Shown: positions 26,361-38,900 of the stretch, one piece after another
How the letters are laid out: every line of letters starts with the position of its first letter
Position numbering within the stretch: the stretch's first letter is position 1
Source of the DNA: Papiliotrema nemorosa
Lineage: Eukaryota > Basidiomycota > Tremellomycetes > Tremellales > Rhynchogastremaceae
Assembly (NCBI GenBank): GCA_032158125.1
Contig: JASKOT010000008.1
Span: 124,001 to 188,000 of the forward strand
Length of the DNA: 64,000 nt
Direction of reading: 5' to 3'
Notes under the pieces: generated by a model
Told to the model about the DNA's origin: nothing
What the model saw: the letters and a program-made list of their open reading frames with translations, nothing else
Databases searched by the model: none
Position numbers and translations under genes: made by a program

Positions 26361-27374
26361 ATGGTCAAGAAACGAATGCCTAGAGTCTACCTCATCCGTC
26401 ATGGTGAGCTCTCTACTTTAGGTTTCAATCTTCAGCTCACTCCCAGGCGAGACGGAATGGAGTTTGAACGGGAGACATACCGGTGTCACCGACATTCCCT
26501 TGACGGAGAACGGAGAGCAGATGGTCAAAGACATGGGGCCTAGAGTTCTCGGCGCAGACAGTGAGGTCCACTGTCTCTATACACAGGGAAGGAGCTCATT
26601 AGTAGAACTAATCAACCCGGAACATCTGCGTCATGTCATCATTTCTCCTCGAAAGCGAGCTCAACGGACCGCCGAGCTGGTCAGTCACCCGTTCAAGGGC
26701 AAGTACCAAGCTGAGCGGTAGATGTTTGGGGCAAATCCTCCACCCAAATGTGCATTCGTCACGGATCCAGAAGTCGGAGAATGGGACTATGGAAAGTACG
26801 AAGGAATGTTGACCAAGGATATCAAGAAAGAAAAGCCCAACTGGTCCATCTGGGATGACGGGTGGGTTGCATTCACCCCCAGGCGGTATAAGCCACTGAT
26901 CTCAGGTGCCCACCGGGAGAGACACCCGGAGAGTCGCCTCAGCAGATGAGCGACAGAGTGGATCGAGTCATCGCTAAAATTCGGGAAATCCACCGAAAGG
27001 TCAGCTCAAGCTTACCTCTTCGCCATGGGATAGCTGACATGATAGGCGGAAGAGACGGCCGAGGATCCCGATAGTATAGACTCGGCGGATGTGATCATCT
27101 TCTCTCACGGGCACTTCTCGAGAGTGTTCATCGCTCGATGGTGCGATTTCCCCTTGCAAGCGGGATACCACTTTGCGGCCGACGCAGGAGGGGTGAGTGG
27201 AACCTTCAACTAATCGGTGTGACACTGGGTGCTGATGAAAGCTTGCGGTGCTTGGTTACCAACACATGACACTGGACGAGCCTTGTGAGTACTCTGCGAA
27301 GAGAAGTCGTGTGCTGACACGCAGCTTTGATGGGTTTGAACTGGTACTCTGAGCACTCGCTCAGCAAGCGATAA
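26361..27374 (+). CDS. SHB17: sedoheptulose-1,7-bisphosphatase, histidine phosphatase family
   Basis: Hydrolyses sedoheptulose 1,7-bisphosphate to sedoheptulose 7-phosphate, feeding the non-oxidative pentose phosphate pathway toward ribose. After the first intron the catalytic motif reads [20 protein letters not shown], with [10 protein letters not shown] next. Later come [15 protein letters not shown], then [16 protein letters not shown], which matches yeast Shb17 (EWEYGDYEGMLT) well. The second catalytic histidine is in [15 protein letters not shown], and the end has ADAGG and [12 protein letters not shown]. About five short introns; length of about 250-270 residues fits. Soluble enzyme. 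It converges with the methyltransferase gene, 113 bp apart. Confidence 0.88.
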
Positions 27375-27487
27375 TCGAGGCCAATAAAATAGCTCAACAT
27401 GGGACACGTTCCATTCACAGCTGATACAAGCGCATGCTATGTCCCGGTATCACGCTTATGCATCTATACCTTCTCTTACGATTATCT

Positions 27488-28866
27488 CTAACGCTTTTCA
27501 AAGACATAATGCCCCACGCCCCAAGGTCCCAAAGCGAAAAACTCCTCACAAGCCATGAAAAACACTCTAAACCTGTAGAAACTCTTTGCACCTTCCTCGG
27601 CACCCAAAGCGTCTGTCAAAATCTTCATACCCTCCGCCTTGTTCTTATCTTGCAACTTCAGCCACGCTCCGAGGGTTTTCGAATAGTGCGTTCCGTCGAG
27701 GTACCATGAACGCAGTAGCGTCAGGTCTTTTTGGAAATACGAAAAGAGGTCGAAAGAGGGCATGGTACCGCCCGAGAAGAAGGTCTGGGCCATCCACCCG
27801 TCGTTTTCTTCGAAATGGTAAGGTTGAGTCTTGTGGCAGAAGATGTGGATGAAGAGGAGTCCTTGGGGTTTGAGCCAGGTGGAGACTTTTTTGAAGAGGT
27901 AAGGGTAGGCTTTCATGTGCTCGAACATTTCGATGGAGAGGATGTGAGTGAACCTGGCGAAAGTCAGCCGGGCGAAGCGGGATTAGAGGCACAATGAAAA
28001 GTCCTCTGACGGAGGGAGGGCACTGGGAAAGGACTAGACTGAACGGACGACTCACTGTTCCTTCTCTTCAAAGTCGAACACATTGACATCGCCAGTGATA
28101 ACGGTGATATTGTTGAACCCCTTATCTTTGGCGACCCCTTCAATGTGAACTTTTTGCGTTCGAGAGTTGGACAACATGGTAATTTCCGCACAGGGGTAGT
28201 GCTAGACACTTCAGCCATCCTCCGTTCAACTTGAACGCATGCACAGTGACTCACCTCGGCCAAGAACAACCCGAGGGATCCCCATCCACATCCCAAATCT
28301 AAAATCTTCAAACCCTCGCCCTCCTTGCCTGCTTCGACCTGCACCTCTTTACCCTTCTCCACGCCTACCCCTCGTAGTCCAGGCCCCAATCTAGCTTTTA
28401 CACAATAATCAGCCAAAATCGTATCCTCCGCGTCGGCCAGACTGGATTTGGCAGTCGGCCATTCACAACTCGAGTATTTCATTCGAGGTCCCAAGCACAA
28501 TTTGAGAAATTCAGTGGGGACTTCATAGTGCTGTTCGTTGGCTTTGGCCTGGTCAATCGCGATCGGTCGATTGTAGAGATCCTCTATGAAATCCATCTTG
28601 GCTTGATGATTTGCGGTAAACGTGCCTAGCAGTCAGCATGCACAAGACAAGGAGTAGTATTTAGGCCATGAGAGAACCCAGGAGCCGACGTCTTCTGCAG
28701 TGTTCGACTGCAGAAACCCCTCGTCGAGCTGGACAAACACCCGATGAGAGCATCACTCACCTCGATCGATCTCTCGTTGGCGGTTCCAACATAATTTTCG
28801 AATAGCAGGTCGCAGGACCGCATCAGGGATATATCCCTTGTCCAGGAGAGCGTAAGCGTAGTCCAT
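27488..28866 (-). CDS. SAM-dependent methyltransferase, cyclopropane-fatty-acid-synthase-like
   Basis: Class I methyltransferase of the mycolic acid cyclopropane synthase superfamily, which in plants also includes coclaurine N-methyltransferase-type enzymes. Exon 1 starts at 28866 (MDYAYALLDKGYIPDAVLR) and is joined over intron 28626-28760 to FTANHQAKMDFIEDLYNRPI. Typical family features follow: EQHYEVPTEFLKLCLGPRMK, YSSCEWP, the SAM-binding loop ILDLGCGWGSLGLFLAE, ITMLSNSRTQ and ILSIEMFEHM. The C-terminal part has FIHIFCHKTQPYHF, FFSGGTMPS and FRVFFMACEEFFA. Length of about 355 residues is close to the plant-type enzymes and lacks the N-terminal membrane helices of sphingolipid C9-methyltransferase. 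The substrate cannot be told; a lipid or an amine are both possible. Confidence 0.82.
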
Positions 28867-29092
28867 GGCTCCGAAGACTGTTGCTCGAGGTCGAGTGTGA
28901 AGAGAGAAGAAGCTGAACCCAAGCTCGGCATGGACATGAAGCCTCGTTGCCCGCGTGTGGGTGTGAGATCATAAGGCACCGGATCCGGATCGGATGCAGC
29001 AAAACCCTTGGGTGCAATGGGGGTCACCGCATCTATGATGCATGCAAGTACTGGCTACAGTGTATATGTGATCCCACGCAACGCATATGTGT

Positions 29093-30337
29093 CTAGACTA
29101 TCCCGCCGTACGCCATATCCACCAATCCCTTCCAGTTCCACTCTTCAGGTTTAGTCCTGAACCCTACCAATGCTTCCGCCCTCGCTTTCCTCTCTTCCGC
29201 CCCTTTGACAGTCTCGTTGGGGGCGGGCATACCTGTGCAGTAGAACTTTTGCAGGGCCAAAGCGAGGAGTTGAGCTTGTCGTTGAGATAAGAGGAACCCA
29301 GGATTGACATCGCTTCCTACGGGTCCGCCGGCTGCTGTGGGTGTAATCTCCCCTCGGACAAGTACCAGATCATGCGATTGGGATAGTTCCGGGTAATGCG
29401 TAAGCACAAGGTAAGGTTGAGCCCATTCTCCCTGTTTCTTGAACTCTTCCAAGGGTGTGAAAATCACCGAAGAGGTGAGAGGGAGTGTGGTCGGTCCGCC
29501 GGTAGGTGAAGGAGGGATGGAATCGGTAGATGTGGGGTGGAACAACCATTGAACGTAAAACATCTCGTATGAGTCCGTCAATACCTCTCCAGCTTCCGAG
29601 TCGGAGGTAGCGGGTCTCGGGAGGGGTAAGACGAAGAAGGGGTTGGATTTAGCGATCGAGAGCATAGAGTCGTAGTTCTCTCGAGCGAGATAGGCGGATA
29701 AGAAAGATGAAGATAGAGTCGGGTGGGCAGTGTGATACCCCGTCCAAATCTTCGCAATAGCATCTCGATTGTGAGGCGTCATGTGTAAGAGTGGGAGGTT
29801 GATGATCGATCCCAAGGGCTACACTCAGCTCAACACCCAGTCAATAGGAAATCAGAGGCACCTTGATACCCGCTCGATCCCCCTCTGCCTGTTTTCGACG
29901 AGCTTGCTTTGATTCCACCGCTTCAACAGTCTGTTTCTTCCTTGCAGCATCCTTTTCCTCTTGTTCAGATTGAGTCACTGATTGCTCAAAGTTCTTCGAG
30001 GCAGCTTTCGCCTTGAGTGCCTGTTTGACCGAAGGAGCCATTACTTTCGTCTTGAGCGCTTCCAAATCAGACACCCCTTCTCTACTAATCAGCGGGTGTC
30101 ACTACCAACGCCTCGCATCGAGTAAGTGGGGACGGACCTCTCTATACGTTGTTGTAATTTTGTGTTGTACTTTTCCTCAAACTCTTTCCTCTTTTGATCG
30201 ATGATTTCTCTCGAATTGAGCTTCTTGTCAATCTCAGCCATGACGTCTCGCCGGAGCGTCGTCGTAGTGAAGAGCCTCCTTGCACAACATCGGGATGAAG
30301 AGGCGAGAGTGGTGCGTAGGGAAGGCAATAGTGTCAT
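29093..30337 (-). CDS. ATP11: ATP11 family F1-ATPase assembly chaperone
   Basis: Mitochondrial chaperone that binds the beta subunit of F1 before assembly of ATP synthase. The N-terminus (MTLLPSLRTTLASSSRCCAR, RRLFTTTTLRR) is a clear presequence. A Lys/Glu-rich helical segment follows (DQKRKEFEEKYNTKLQQRIE, KQTVEAVESKQARRKQAEGD). After the last intron the conserved core reads PLGSIINLPLLHMTPHNRDA, IAKIWTGYHTAHP, FYVQWLFHPTST, SSVIFTPLEEFKKQGEWAQP, YLVLTHYPEL and LLALALQKFYC. Three exons; length of about 340 residues fits. It is divergent from TAD2, 214 bp away. Confidence 0.92.
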
Positions 30338-30551
30338 TTTACCGACGACTAGGTGGTAAGTAGAGAAGAGAGGTGTGAGGCGATGCGAGACGAGTGTATA
30401 GTGGGAGTCGAGGGAAGTGGAGATTAGATTAGGTGGACTTTTTTTCGGTCACCAGTTTACCCGTCAGTCATTCTTCGTCCATCCCACCGGCCAGCACACA
30501 ACATCAACGCACCCAGTTCTATCCTGGTCGGATGGACACGGATAGAAGGAG

Positions 30552-31583
<1,032 letters not shown>

Positions 31584-31625
31584 TCGACGGTAGGATGTGT
31601 CAAGGGCGATAGCCAGAGGAGCAAT

Positions 31626-34605
31626 TTATGGATGTATGAATGTAACGAGCTATACATGATCAGCTTCTTGTCATCACTCAGCTTTGTCTCACTCACATCG
31701 TCTGGGTAGAGCTGGACCACTCGGTCAATCTCTTTACGGATCATGCCTGTTCTAAAGACAATCTCCTCGAAAGTGGCGACACCATCAAAGTACTGCACAC
31801 ACCTGACTCGTCAGCACCCCATTCGATAATGTAGACTAGTATCAACTCACAGGTCAAACTTGCTTGCCCAGACATCATCCGGCGCTTGCTCCCTTATCGC
31901 TCTCAACCATCTCATCTCATCCTTTTGCGCTGTAGCCGGTCGAAAGATGAAAGACCCCTCGAATTTCGGGACATGTTTCGGCTCGACTTCTTCCGTCGAG
32001 AATCCCATATCTTTCACTTGTTCCTGGTCGTCCCCATCTTCATTCCAATCGGAATCCGCTTCGAAATCACTCTCCACCTCATTTTCCTTTGTGTCCTTAG
32101 TGCCAGCTGAGTCTTGCTTCGGTGGTGGAACAGTGGGGATTTCGGCCAACGGGTCGTTGTGTAAAACCGCCTTGGGAGTGGTAAGATCTATAGGTGATAT
32201 CAGAGGTGTCTTGTTGGCTTTAGTCATCTTGCGCAACCATCGTTCCCGACGACGATGCCATAATTTCCGCCAAGCCTTCTCCTTGATCTCAGGCCTGGCG
32301 AATATCCTCGCTCGAGTGTGTACGGCCACAACCAGGTCTTGCTTGAACAGCCAGATCAGAGCGTCCATGTATAATCTTCGGATGGATAGGTTGGAGGGTG
32401 CTTCTGGTGGGAGGATTTCGCGGAATTGAGTAGGAGCAGTGGAGATTAGTGAGAGCAGAGTAGGGAGTGGTGGTAGACCTGGGAACAATTGGGCGAAGCG
32501 AAGTGTGTATTCGTCCAAATCGACTCTGATAAATCAGCTGAGATTTGGGGCGAAGCAGGATTTCGACTGACGTATGTTCCGAGATAGACGTGAGCATGAC
32601 GACTGTACGCAGTCGAGTATTCACAACGTCAATAAGAATGGCCCGCTTGTTCTGAACAAGCTGCCTCGCCAATGGTACCACAATCCCGTCAAAGTCGTAC
32701 CGCAGCTTATGCGCAATCTCAATCAGGCTGACCGTCAACGCAAGTACCCAACGGGTCAGATTGCACGTACGGCTTGGTCACATCGCACGCCTCGATAAGC
32801 GACTTCATGAGATACCCCTCGTCCTCCTCTGCGGTGACATCTTTACTACCTCGTCTCGAATCCAACGCCATGGGCGTTTGGTCCCCGGTCGATTCGGCCA
32901 ATTCAGTCTCGGCGATGGTCATCCCCACTACGGCTTTTGCGATACTATGCGCATTTTCCACCGCATCATCGTCCATGAGGAGAAGCGTGAACCATGGCGC
33001 AACCTTGATATCCGACATCTCATGTGTCAACCGATGTCTCTTCATTCGACTGTGTAGTGCCCCATCGTCGGAATCGCTATCCTCATCGGCGGAATCTTCC
33101 TCTTCGAATTCACCAAAATGGACCCAATCGTCGTCCGTCTTGGATGAAGCTGCGGGGAGAGAGACATTGATGGTGATGTCTGCCAAAGTGGCTGTAAATG
33201 TCATGGGTAGAAAAGAGTAATGACTATTCGGAGGTTTATTCCGAAGACGATGTATCGAGTAGAATAGTTGATGCAAAGCTCGCTGGAGAGGGTTCTTGTC
33301 GTAGATGAGCTGACACATGTCATGTACAGGTACACCTATCATCAGTCACAATGCTGACCAGCACGCGCGGGACGTACCCTCATTGAAACATTGATCTTTG
33401 AGCTTAGCAACTTCCCAAGAGTGTTTGGCGATCCAGTTCTCCCTCACTTGTAGTGCAAACGCCGCTGCTGTCCATTTGAACGCGATTTCCCGGTATATCT
33501 CATCAGAGAGATTATTAACGTTGCCCTCTTGTTCCGTACCGCTCCCTTTTGGGTCGGGTTTATCTAGCACAATGACCAGATGAAACATGTTGAGATTGGG
33601 CGGTCCGTCCTTTTCCTCGCTAGAGGTCCTCTCCACGTTCTTAGATTGTGCAGATTCAGGTGAAGTGCCTTCTTTCGACTCCATGACTGTGTCTAGATTA
33701 TTGCCCCCGTTGGTGGTGTGACCATTGGCAGATCGGTCTTTGTCCCCTCGTCCGCGTCTCAGCCTAGCTCGAGCGGAATGCCGAACATTATCGTCGTCGT
33801 CTTCCTCTGGAAATGCCCATTTACCATCCGCCCCGTTCGTCACGGGGTGTCCGATGAACAAGAGCTCATCGACGATAATCTCAAACTTTCGATTACATGC
33901 AGCCCTCGGAGGGGTCAACATGTCACCCAAGAAATCGAGATTGTACCCAAGAGCCGAATCGTATTGCCGTTCGAAAAGCTCGTCGTGTGGTGAAGGCATG
34001 TGGCCTTTGGAGTGACCGTTACTCAAACTACTCTTCGCTTTCTCATCCTTCTCCTTCATAGTCATATCCACCGCGCTTCCTCTTCTCGAAGCGTCAAATT
34101 TGACCGCTCCAATGGAGTCCAGGTGTAAACGCGTACCCACACTGCCTCCGTATATTGTAGATCCTCCTCCATTAACGTGTGGTCGAGCTTCCGCATCGCT
34201 ATTACGCTTAGGCATATTGAAAGGCACCTTTTCGTTATCCGAATCACTATCGGACGAGACACTACTATCGCTCGATCCCACATCCTCCTCTGGATCCATC
34301 CCCTGCCTCAGAGCATAATCTTGATCTTCAGCGATTGTACTCCCGTCAAAAGCCCTATGGGTGTTACGCCCGGACCGAGTGGCTTTACTGCTGGAATGAC
34401 TGTTCCGTTTCTCATTGTATCCCGGAGGAAAGAGCTTTGTTCGGTCATTCTGAGCGAGGGAATCTTTGACGGTGAAAGTAGCAGAGGGGTAGAGGGGCTG
34501 AGATAGTCGGCTAAGAGGGGAAAAGGGGTCGGGGGGATATCGAAAGACATTCCGACCTCGAGCTGAACTCGTGACGAATAGTATGCCTAGGATATTGTCG
34601 GCCAT
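31626..34605 (-). CDS. NPR3: nitrogen permease regulator 3, SEACIT/GATOR1 subunit
   Basis: With Npr2 and Iml1 this protein forms the GTPase-activating complex that inhibits TORC1 when amino acids are scarce, at the vacuole. The N-terminal longin-like start is MADNILGILFVTSSARGRNV, FRYPPDPFSPLSRLSQPLYP. After a Ser/Asp-rich insertion come LGYNLDFLGDMLTPPRAACN, RKFEIIVDELLFIGHPV and NMFHLVIVLDKP. Middle exons hold LYDKNPLQRALHQLFYSIHR and a conserved winged-helix end, YFDGVATFEEIVFRTGMIRK, EIDRVVQLYPDD. Removing intron 31650-31696 adds a last exon of 24 nt (LVTFIHP and stop). Acidic, low-complexity insertions make it long (about 850-900 residues). It shares a promoter region with the small acidic gene at 34927. 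Confidence 0.88.
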
Positions 34606-34926
34606 GTTGGAGAGGTGTAGGCTGTCACCTGGATATCATCGTTGGCTGTAATCGAGTGATCAGTCGAGACATGGTAGAGCCAAAGCAAGCAAGCTGATCC
34701 CCGGGGTCGGGGGGGGTAATCATTACGTAATCAGTATCACGCTCGTCATGCTCAACCGCTTGCAAGCGTCCTTCAGGCGAAGAGGTAGTTGCGCTCCTTC
34801 CGTCCTCGCTATTGCATCGACTACATACATACCTCATATACCCCACACCATCCTCACCTGTTCTCATCAACCTTGCCAGATCGTTAGATATCGGCGGGAG
34901 AAGTGGACCGAAAAAGTGAAGAGTTC
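34606..34926. promoter_or_regulatory. divergent promoter region of NPR3 and a small acidic gene
   Basis: 321 bp. It contains an 8-G run next to the palindrome ATTACGTAAT at 34722-34731. A 60-codon plus-strand open frame (34748-34930) overlaps it but has no recognisable feature. Confidence 0.5.
34722..34731. promoter_or_regulatory. perfect palindrome ATTACGTAAT, bZIP-type site
   Basis: Ten-base perfect palindrome with a TTACGTAA core, the kind bound by fungal Yap/CREB-like bZIP factors. It lies 117 bp upstream of the NPR3 ATG and 196 bp upstream of the small acidic gene. Function is inferred from the core sequence only. Confidence 0.4.
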
Positions 34927-35554
34927 ATGACGAGTCTACCGATATTTCGACATCGTGATCAGACGACACCTCATCTTCCTCGTAAGCGTCCTACATTCGA
35001 CTCGAGGGACCACTGGGACGACCCATATAATCCTTCAGTCTTCTGAATTTACACTCTGTCCTCTGCACAGCCAGAGATCCGCTGACCACCCAGCCGCATA
35101 CACTCCGACCACCCGGCCCTGCTACGGCATCTACTCGGGATTAGCTACAGGTGACGACGACGAAGGCAACGAAGACTACGAATACGAAGACGACGAGGAA
35201 GAATATTGTGTGTCTGAAGCAGAGGTAGAGAAGTCTGAGGATACGTTTGACTGTGAGTTACCCTACCACTCCAGCCATCATCAAAGCCTATTCGACCTTG
35301 CTCGATCATCGCGGGCTCCGCCGTATGATCTGTGTGTGCGAGTCAACGCTGACTGTCGTCCCTTTTGCCTCGTTTCAATTATCTTTCGATCCTCGCTGTC
35401 CATTCTCATCGCCTACTACCTCTTGACCTGGCGTTACCCTCTAGTCAGCTTGGAAGAAGAAGACAGCACAATGTCGGAAACGTGGCCATCGGCTGTTCCC
35501 AACAAGCTCGGGCCAGGGTCCCAAGCTGGAGGTTCATCATCAATGGTGAGTTGA
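34927..35554 (+). CDS. small acidic protein of unknown function
   Basis: Three exons (34927-34981, 35094-35252, 35445-35554) total exactly 324 nt and give one frame of 107 residues. Introns have normal GT-AG ends and a CTGAC branch point before the first acceptor. The protein starts MTSLPIFRHRD, has a Thr/Pro/Tyr-rich part (YTPTTRPCYGIYSGL), then a very acidic block (GDDDEGNEDYEYEDDEEEY) and a Ser/Gly-rich end. I do not recognise the family; small acidic subunits of large nuclear complexes look like this, but there is no motif to support it. Start and the last splice could differ. Confidence 0.5.
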
Positions 35555-35935
35555 TGTTATGAGTCTATGATCCTGGACAATCCACATCATTCGTTTCCGA
35601 GTCACCGAGGCGTATCGAGCTAAACACATAACCTCTTGGGTACTCTTCTGCCTCCACTCTGTTCGTCCACCTCCCTTCGCCCGCCATATATGACAACACC
35701 ATCGTCCCCGTGTACCTCTCTTCCCCATCAACACTCTTATCCCTTCTCCTCTCATCGACAACATCCACTCGTCCATCTCCCCTCAACTGTGCCATTCCAC
35801 AACCCCCCCCCCCCTTATTAACAAACCTGACCAATCCTCTCCGTCTCCGTACTGCGAACGCCGACACTACTGTAACGACACTCTCACCGTCTCCCGCCGC
35901 ACATTTACCGCTCACCACGTCCGGCTTGTCAAAAC
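35555..35935. promoter_or_regulatory. pyrimidine-rich BLM10 promoter region
   Basis: 381 bp upstream of BLM10, strongly C/T-rich from about 35640 and including 12 consecutive C at 35803-35814. No coding exon could be joined through it, because there is no AG acceptor between the C run and the BLM10 ATG. Confidence 0.45.
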
Positions 35936-38900
35936 ATGGACACTTGGTGGTTCTGGCCCGCTCCTCTTCCACCTGGTCAGCCCGAGGACCCTCGATTATC
36001 ATGTCTCGGTCTACCCCTTTCTCTGCCTTACGAGGTGGAGACGCTCGCAGAGATGGACGAGAGGCTAGAAGAGATCGTCTGTAAACTTGTCGAATGTGTT
36101 CAAGCAAGAGAATGGGGTCTTGGGTTCAGGGTATGGGATTCTGCGCTGTCCATGTAAGTCCCGGCGGGATAGTCGGGAGGCGCGACTTGTACGATGCGAA
36201 GGTGGGGACAAGAGGCATGCTCATCGATGCCAGATGGGAGAGCATGGGATATCCGATGAAAAAGGAACTCAAGATCAAGCTGGTCTTCCTGTACTACGAG
36301 TTGATTTGTGAGTCCTATCGCAATGCTTGTATTCGGCTCATATCCAGTTGTACCTGGTCTATCTGCGTCATTCATCGAAGATGCCGGTAACCAGTTCATA
36401 GGTCTCATCAGGTCAGATCGGCGATACACCCAAACGATTGCCAGCTGATATGCAGCGATCGTAGCTTGAACATTTACGACTTCCGTGTGCCCTGGAAACC
36501 CCTCTACGACGCACTGTACCAAGAACTCTTCCCTCACCCAAACAAGCTCGCTAGACATTCCGTCAACCTAGCACCTTTGTACCTCAACGTCGCAGAGGCA
36601 GCTCAGCGCTTCTTCCACCCTGGTGATGTTGACGAGATGCTGGAAACCATTCTGCCCACCTTTGAGCCAAGCATGGACCAGATTCTTGCCACACAGACCT
36701 TCCTCGTCCATTTCTTGCCCATTTCGCATTGCCAGAAATGGCTGCCTCTAGGTGAGCTACCGCACGCTAGTAGGCCTCAGCTCATATATCAGTCTTCCGT
36801 TTGTGGTACGGTCTCAACAGTGGTCTTTGGGACGATCAAGCTTCGGATCTAATGGGTCAGCTAGCAATAGCTCATGTTGACCCTGGAAAATCAGATCCGT
36901 CCCTGATCAGCAAGATCCCACGAAGCCAATACAATACGCCTGAAGAAGAAGCTCGCAATCCGAATCATGTTCGCATCGCCCGTGGACACAAGTCGCGTTT
37001 GCTGGATGTAGCGGGTGAGATAGTCGAGGATGAGGATGGGGTCAATTACTGGTCAAAGCCGGAACTACTGCCCGAGGAGCCAAAGTTGGCCGATCCGAGT
37101 TGGCAAGGTATCCGAAAAGATATCGGTATCTTCAGCGAACAAGAGTTTGAGTTTTTGATGTCTAAATGCTTGAGGTCGCTGAGTAAGCTGTCACGCAGCC
37201 GAATTCACAGCTGACCTGTAGATGTGCCTGTTGGTGGTAACTTGGCCTCGTCAAACGCCATGTCAGTCACCATGGCGGATGGTCGCACGAGCAAGAAAAT
37301 CATCGATGCGAAAAAGCCTATAGATAGGGTGCAATCGTTGGCCGAGACTATCATATTCTGCATGGCGGAAGATGCTCCAGCCGTAACGACGACATCTGGC
37401 AACGCCACACCGGGAACTTCGACTCCGCTTCCTCCCGCCATTGCGAGATTGCAAAATGGAAGTAGTATGAAGAAGACGGCTAGCACTGATAGTCTCGCGG
37501 CGGCGGGTAGAAAGAGCGAAGAAGAGAAGAAATACCTCGGAGGAAGTAAAGCTATGGACCACTTGTCCAGACTTCTGACGAGCTGTGAAACAGTGAGTAA
37601 AGGAATACAGCGCCCTCTAATGCTAGTTCTTCCATCCATCCAACTCGGGTCATTGGTCAGCATTCTTGACCGTCTTCCTCTCGCATCTAGCGAGCAACTT
37701 TGTAGAAAGATGGAAGGCAGAAGAAGAGCCCTCGTGCAAGACTCCAGTTGCTTGGAGACTGACACCGGAGATCAAGCGAGAATTCGTGCTTTGTCTCAGG
37801 CCACTGGCTCTCACCGCCATGTTCAACAAGGTAAGCTCGCCCCCTTTAGTACTGAATGAGCTAACAGATAGGACATGGATTCGACAACACCTGCCGTGTC
37901 GGCCCTCAAGAAACTTGCCCTGCTTGAACCTGATTTGATCATGCCTGCCCTGATGGAACGAGCTGTACCCTCTCTGCAAGGTCTAGAAGAGGTCAGCTCC
38001 CCTTCTCATGGCCGGAGGTGAAGCTGATTCTCAGACACAACGAACGCCAGCCGTCACCTATGCGGTGGCTTCTTTGGCACAGCCTCTAACCGGTCGACAG
38101 TTCTGGCGTTTGGGCGGTATGTATGTCGGCGACATCTTCCAGCTTCTTTTACCTGGTATCGACCTGAACGACCCCGGAAAGACCGGTCTAAGTTGCATGG
38201 CCATTTCCAACATTGTCGACTTCATCAGATTGGGCGACATCTCAGAAGTGGACGGCACCGATACGACCCCCGGCTCCAGATCTTTGCGCAAGGCGCCCAG
38301 GGTTCCAGTGGCCGACGATCCTAATGACCCAGTCCAGCAAGAACTAGAGGATGTATCGCCTGAAGAGCTTGACGACAGACTGCGTTTCAGCACGTCCGTC
38401 TTCCGCGATTGGGTTCCAGAGTTCCTCGGACGTGTCCTGCTGTTATTCAGTAACCTTCCCGAAGAAGGAGGGAAGGCCGGAAAGGCAGGAGGTAAGAGCG
38501 AGCAGTTGACTCTGCAGAGTGTATTGGTGAGTTCCGCCCTCTGACGCATATTTTTTGCTGATTGCTAGCACACTTGTGGGGGCGTTTTCGCTGCTTTGGA
38601 CGAAAAGCTCTTCGATGTTGTATTGGAGCAGGTTTTCGAATACATTACGACAACGACCCGAGCAAATGCTGTAGAAGCCGCTGGGGAGCTCATCAGAAAC
38701 TTGGCCTCGTCGAATGCGCCGAAAGTCTTCGCAAGACTCTTCCCCGTTTGTCGACAGAGGATCATTGCCGAACTCAAAGGTGGTGCCTCATCACTTCGCA
38801 CGCAGTCCACGTCGATTCCATTGGCTTCCGACGCGACTTTACACTGGTGGCAGGCCATTTTGTATGGAATGCTGATACCCGGTAGAGTACTGGTGAGTTC

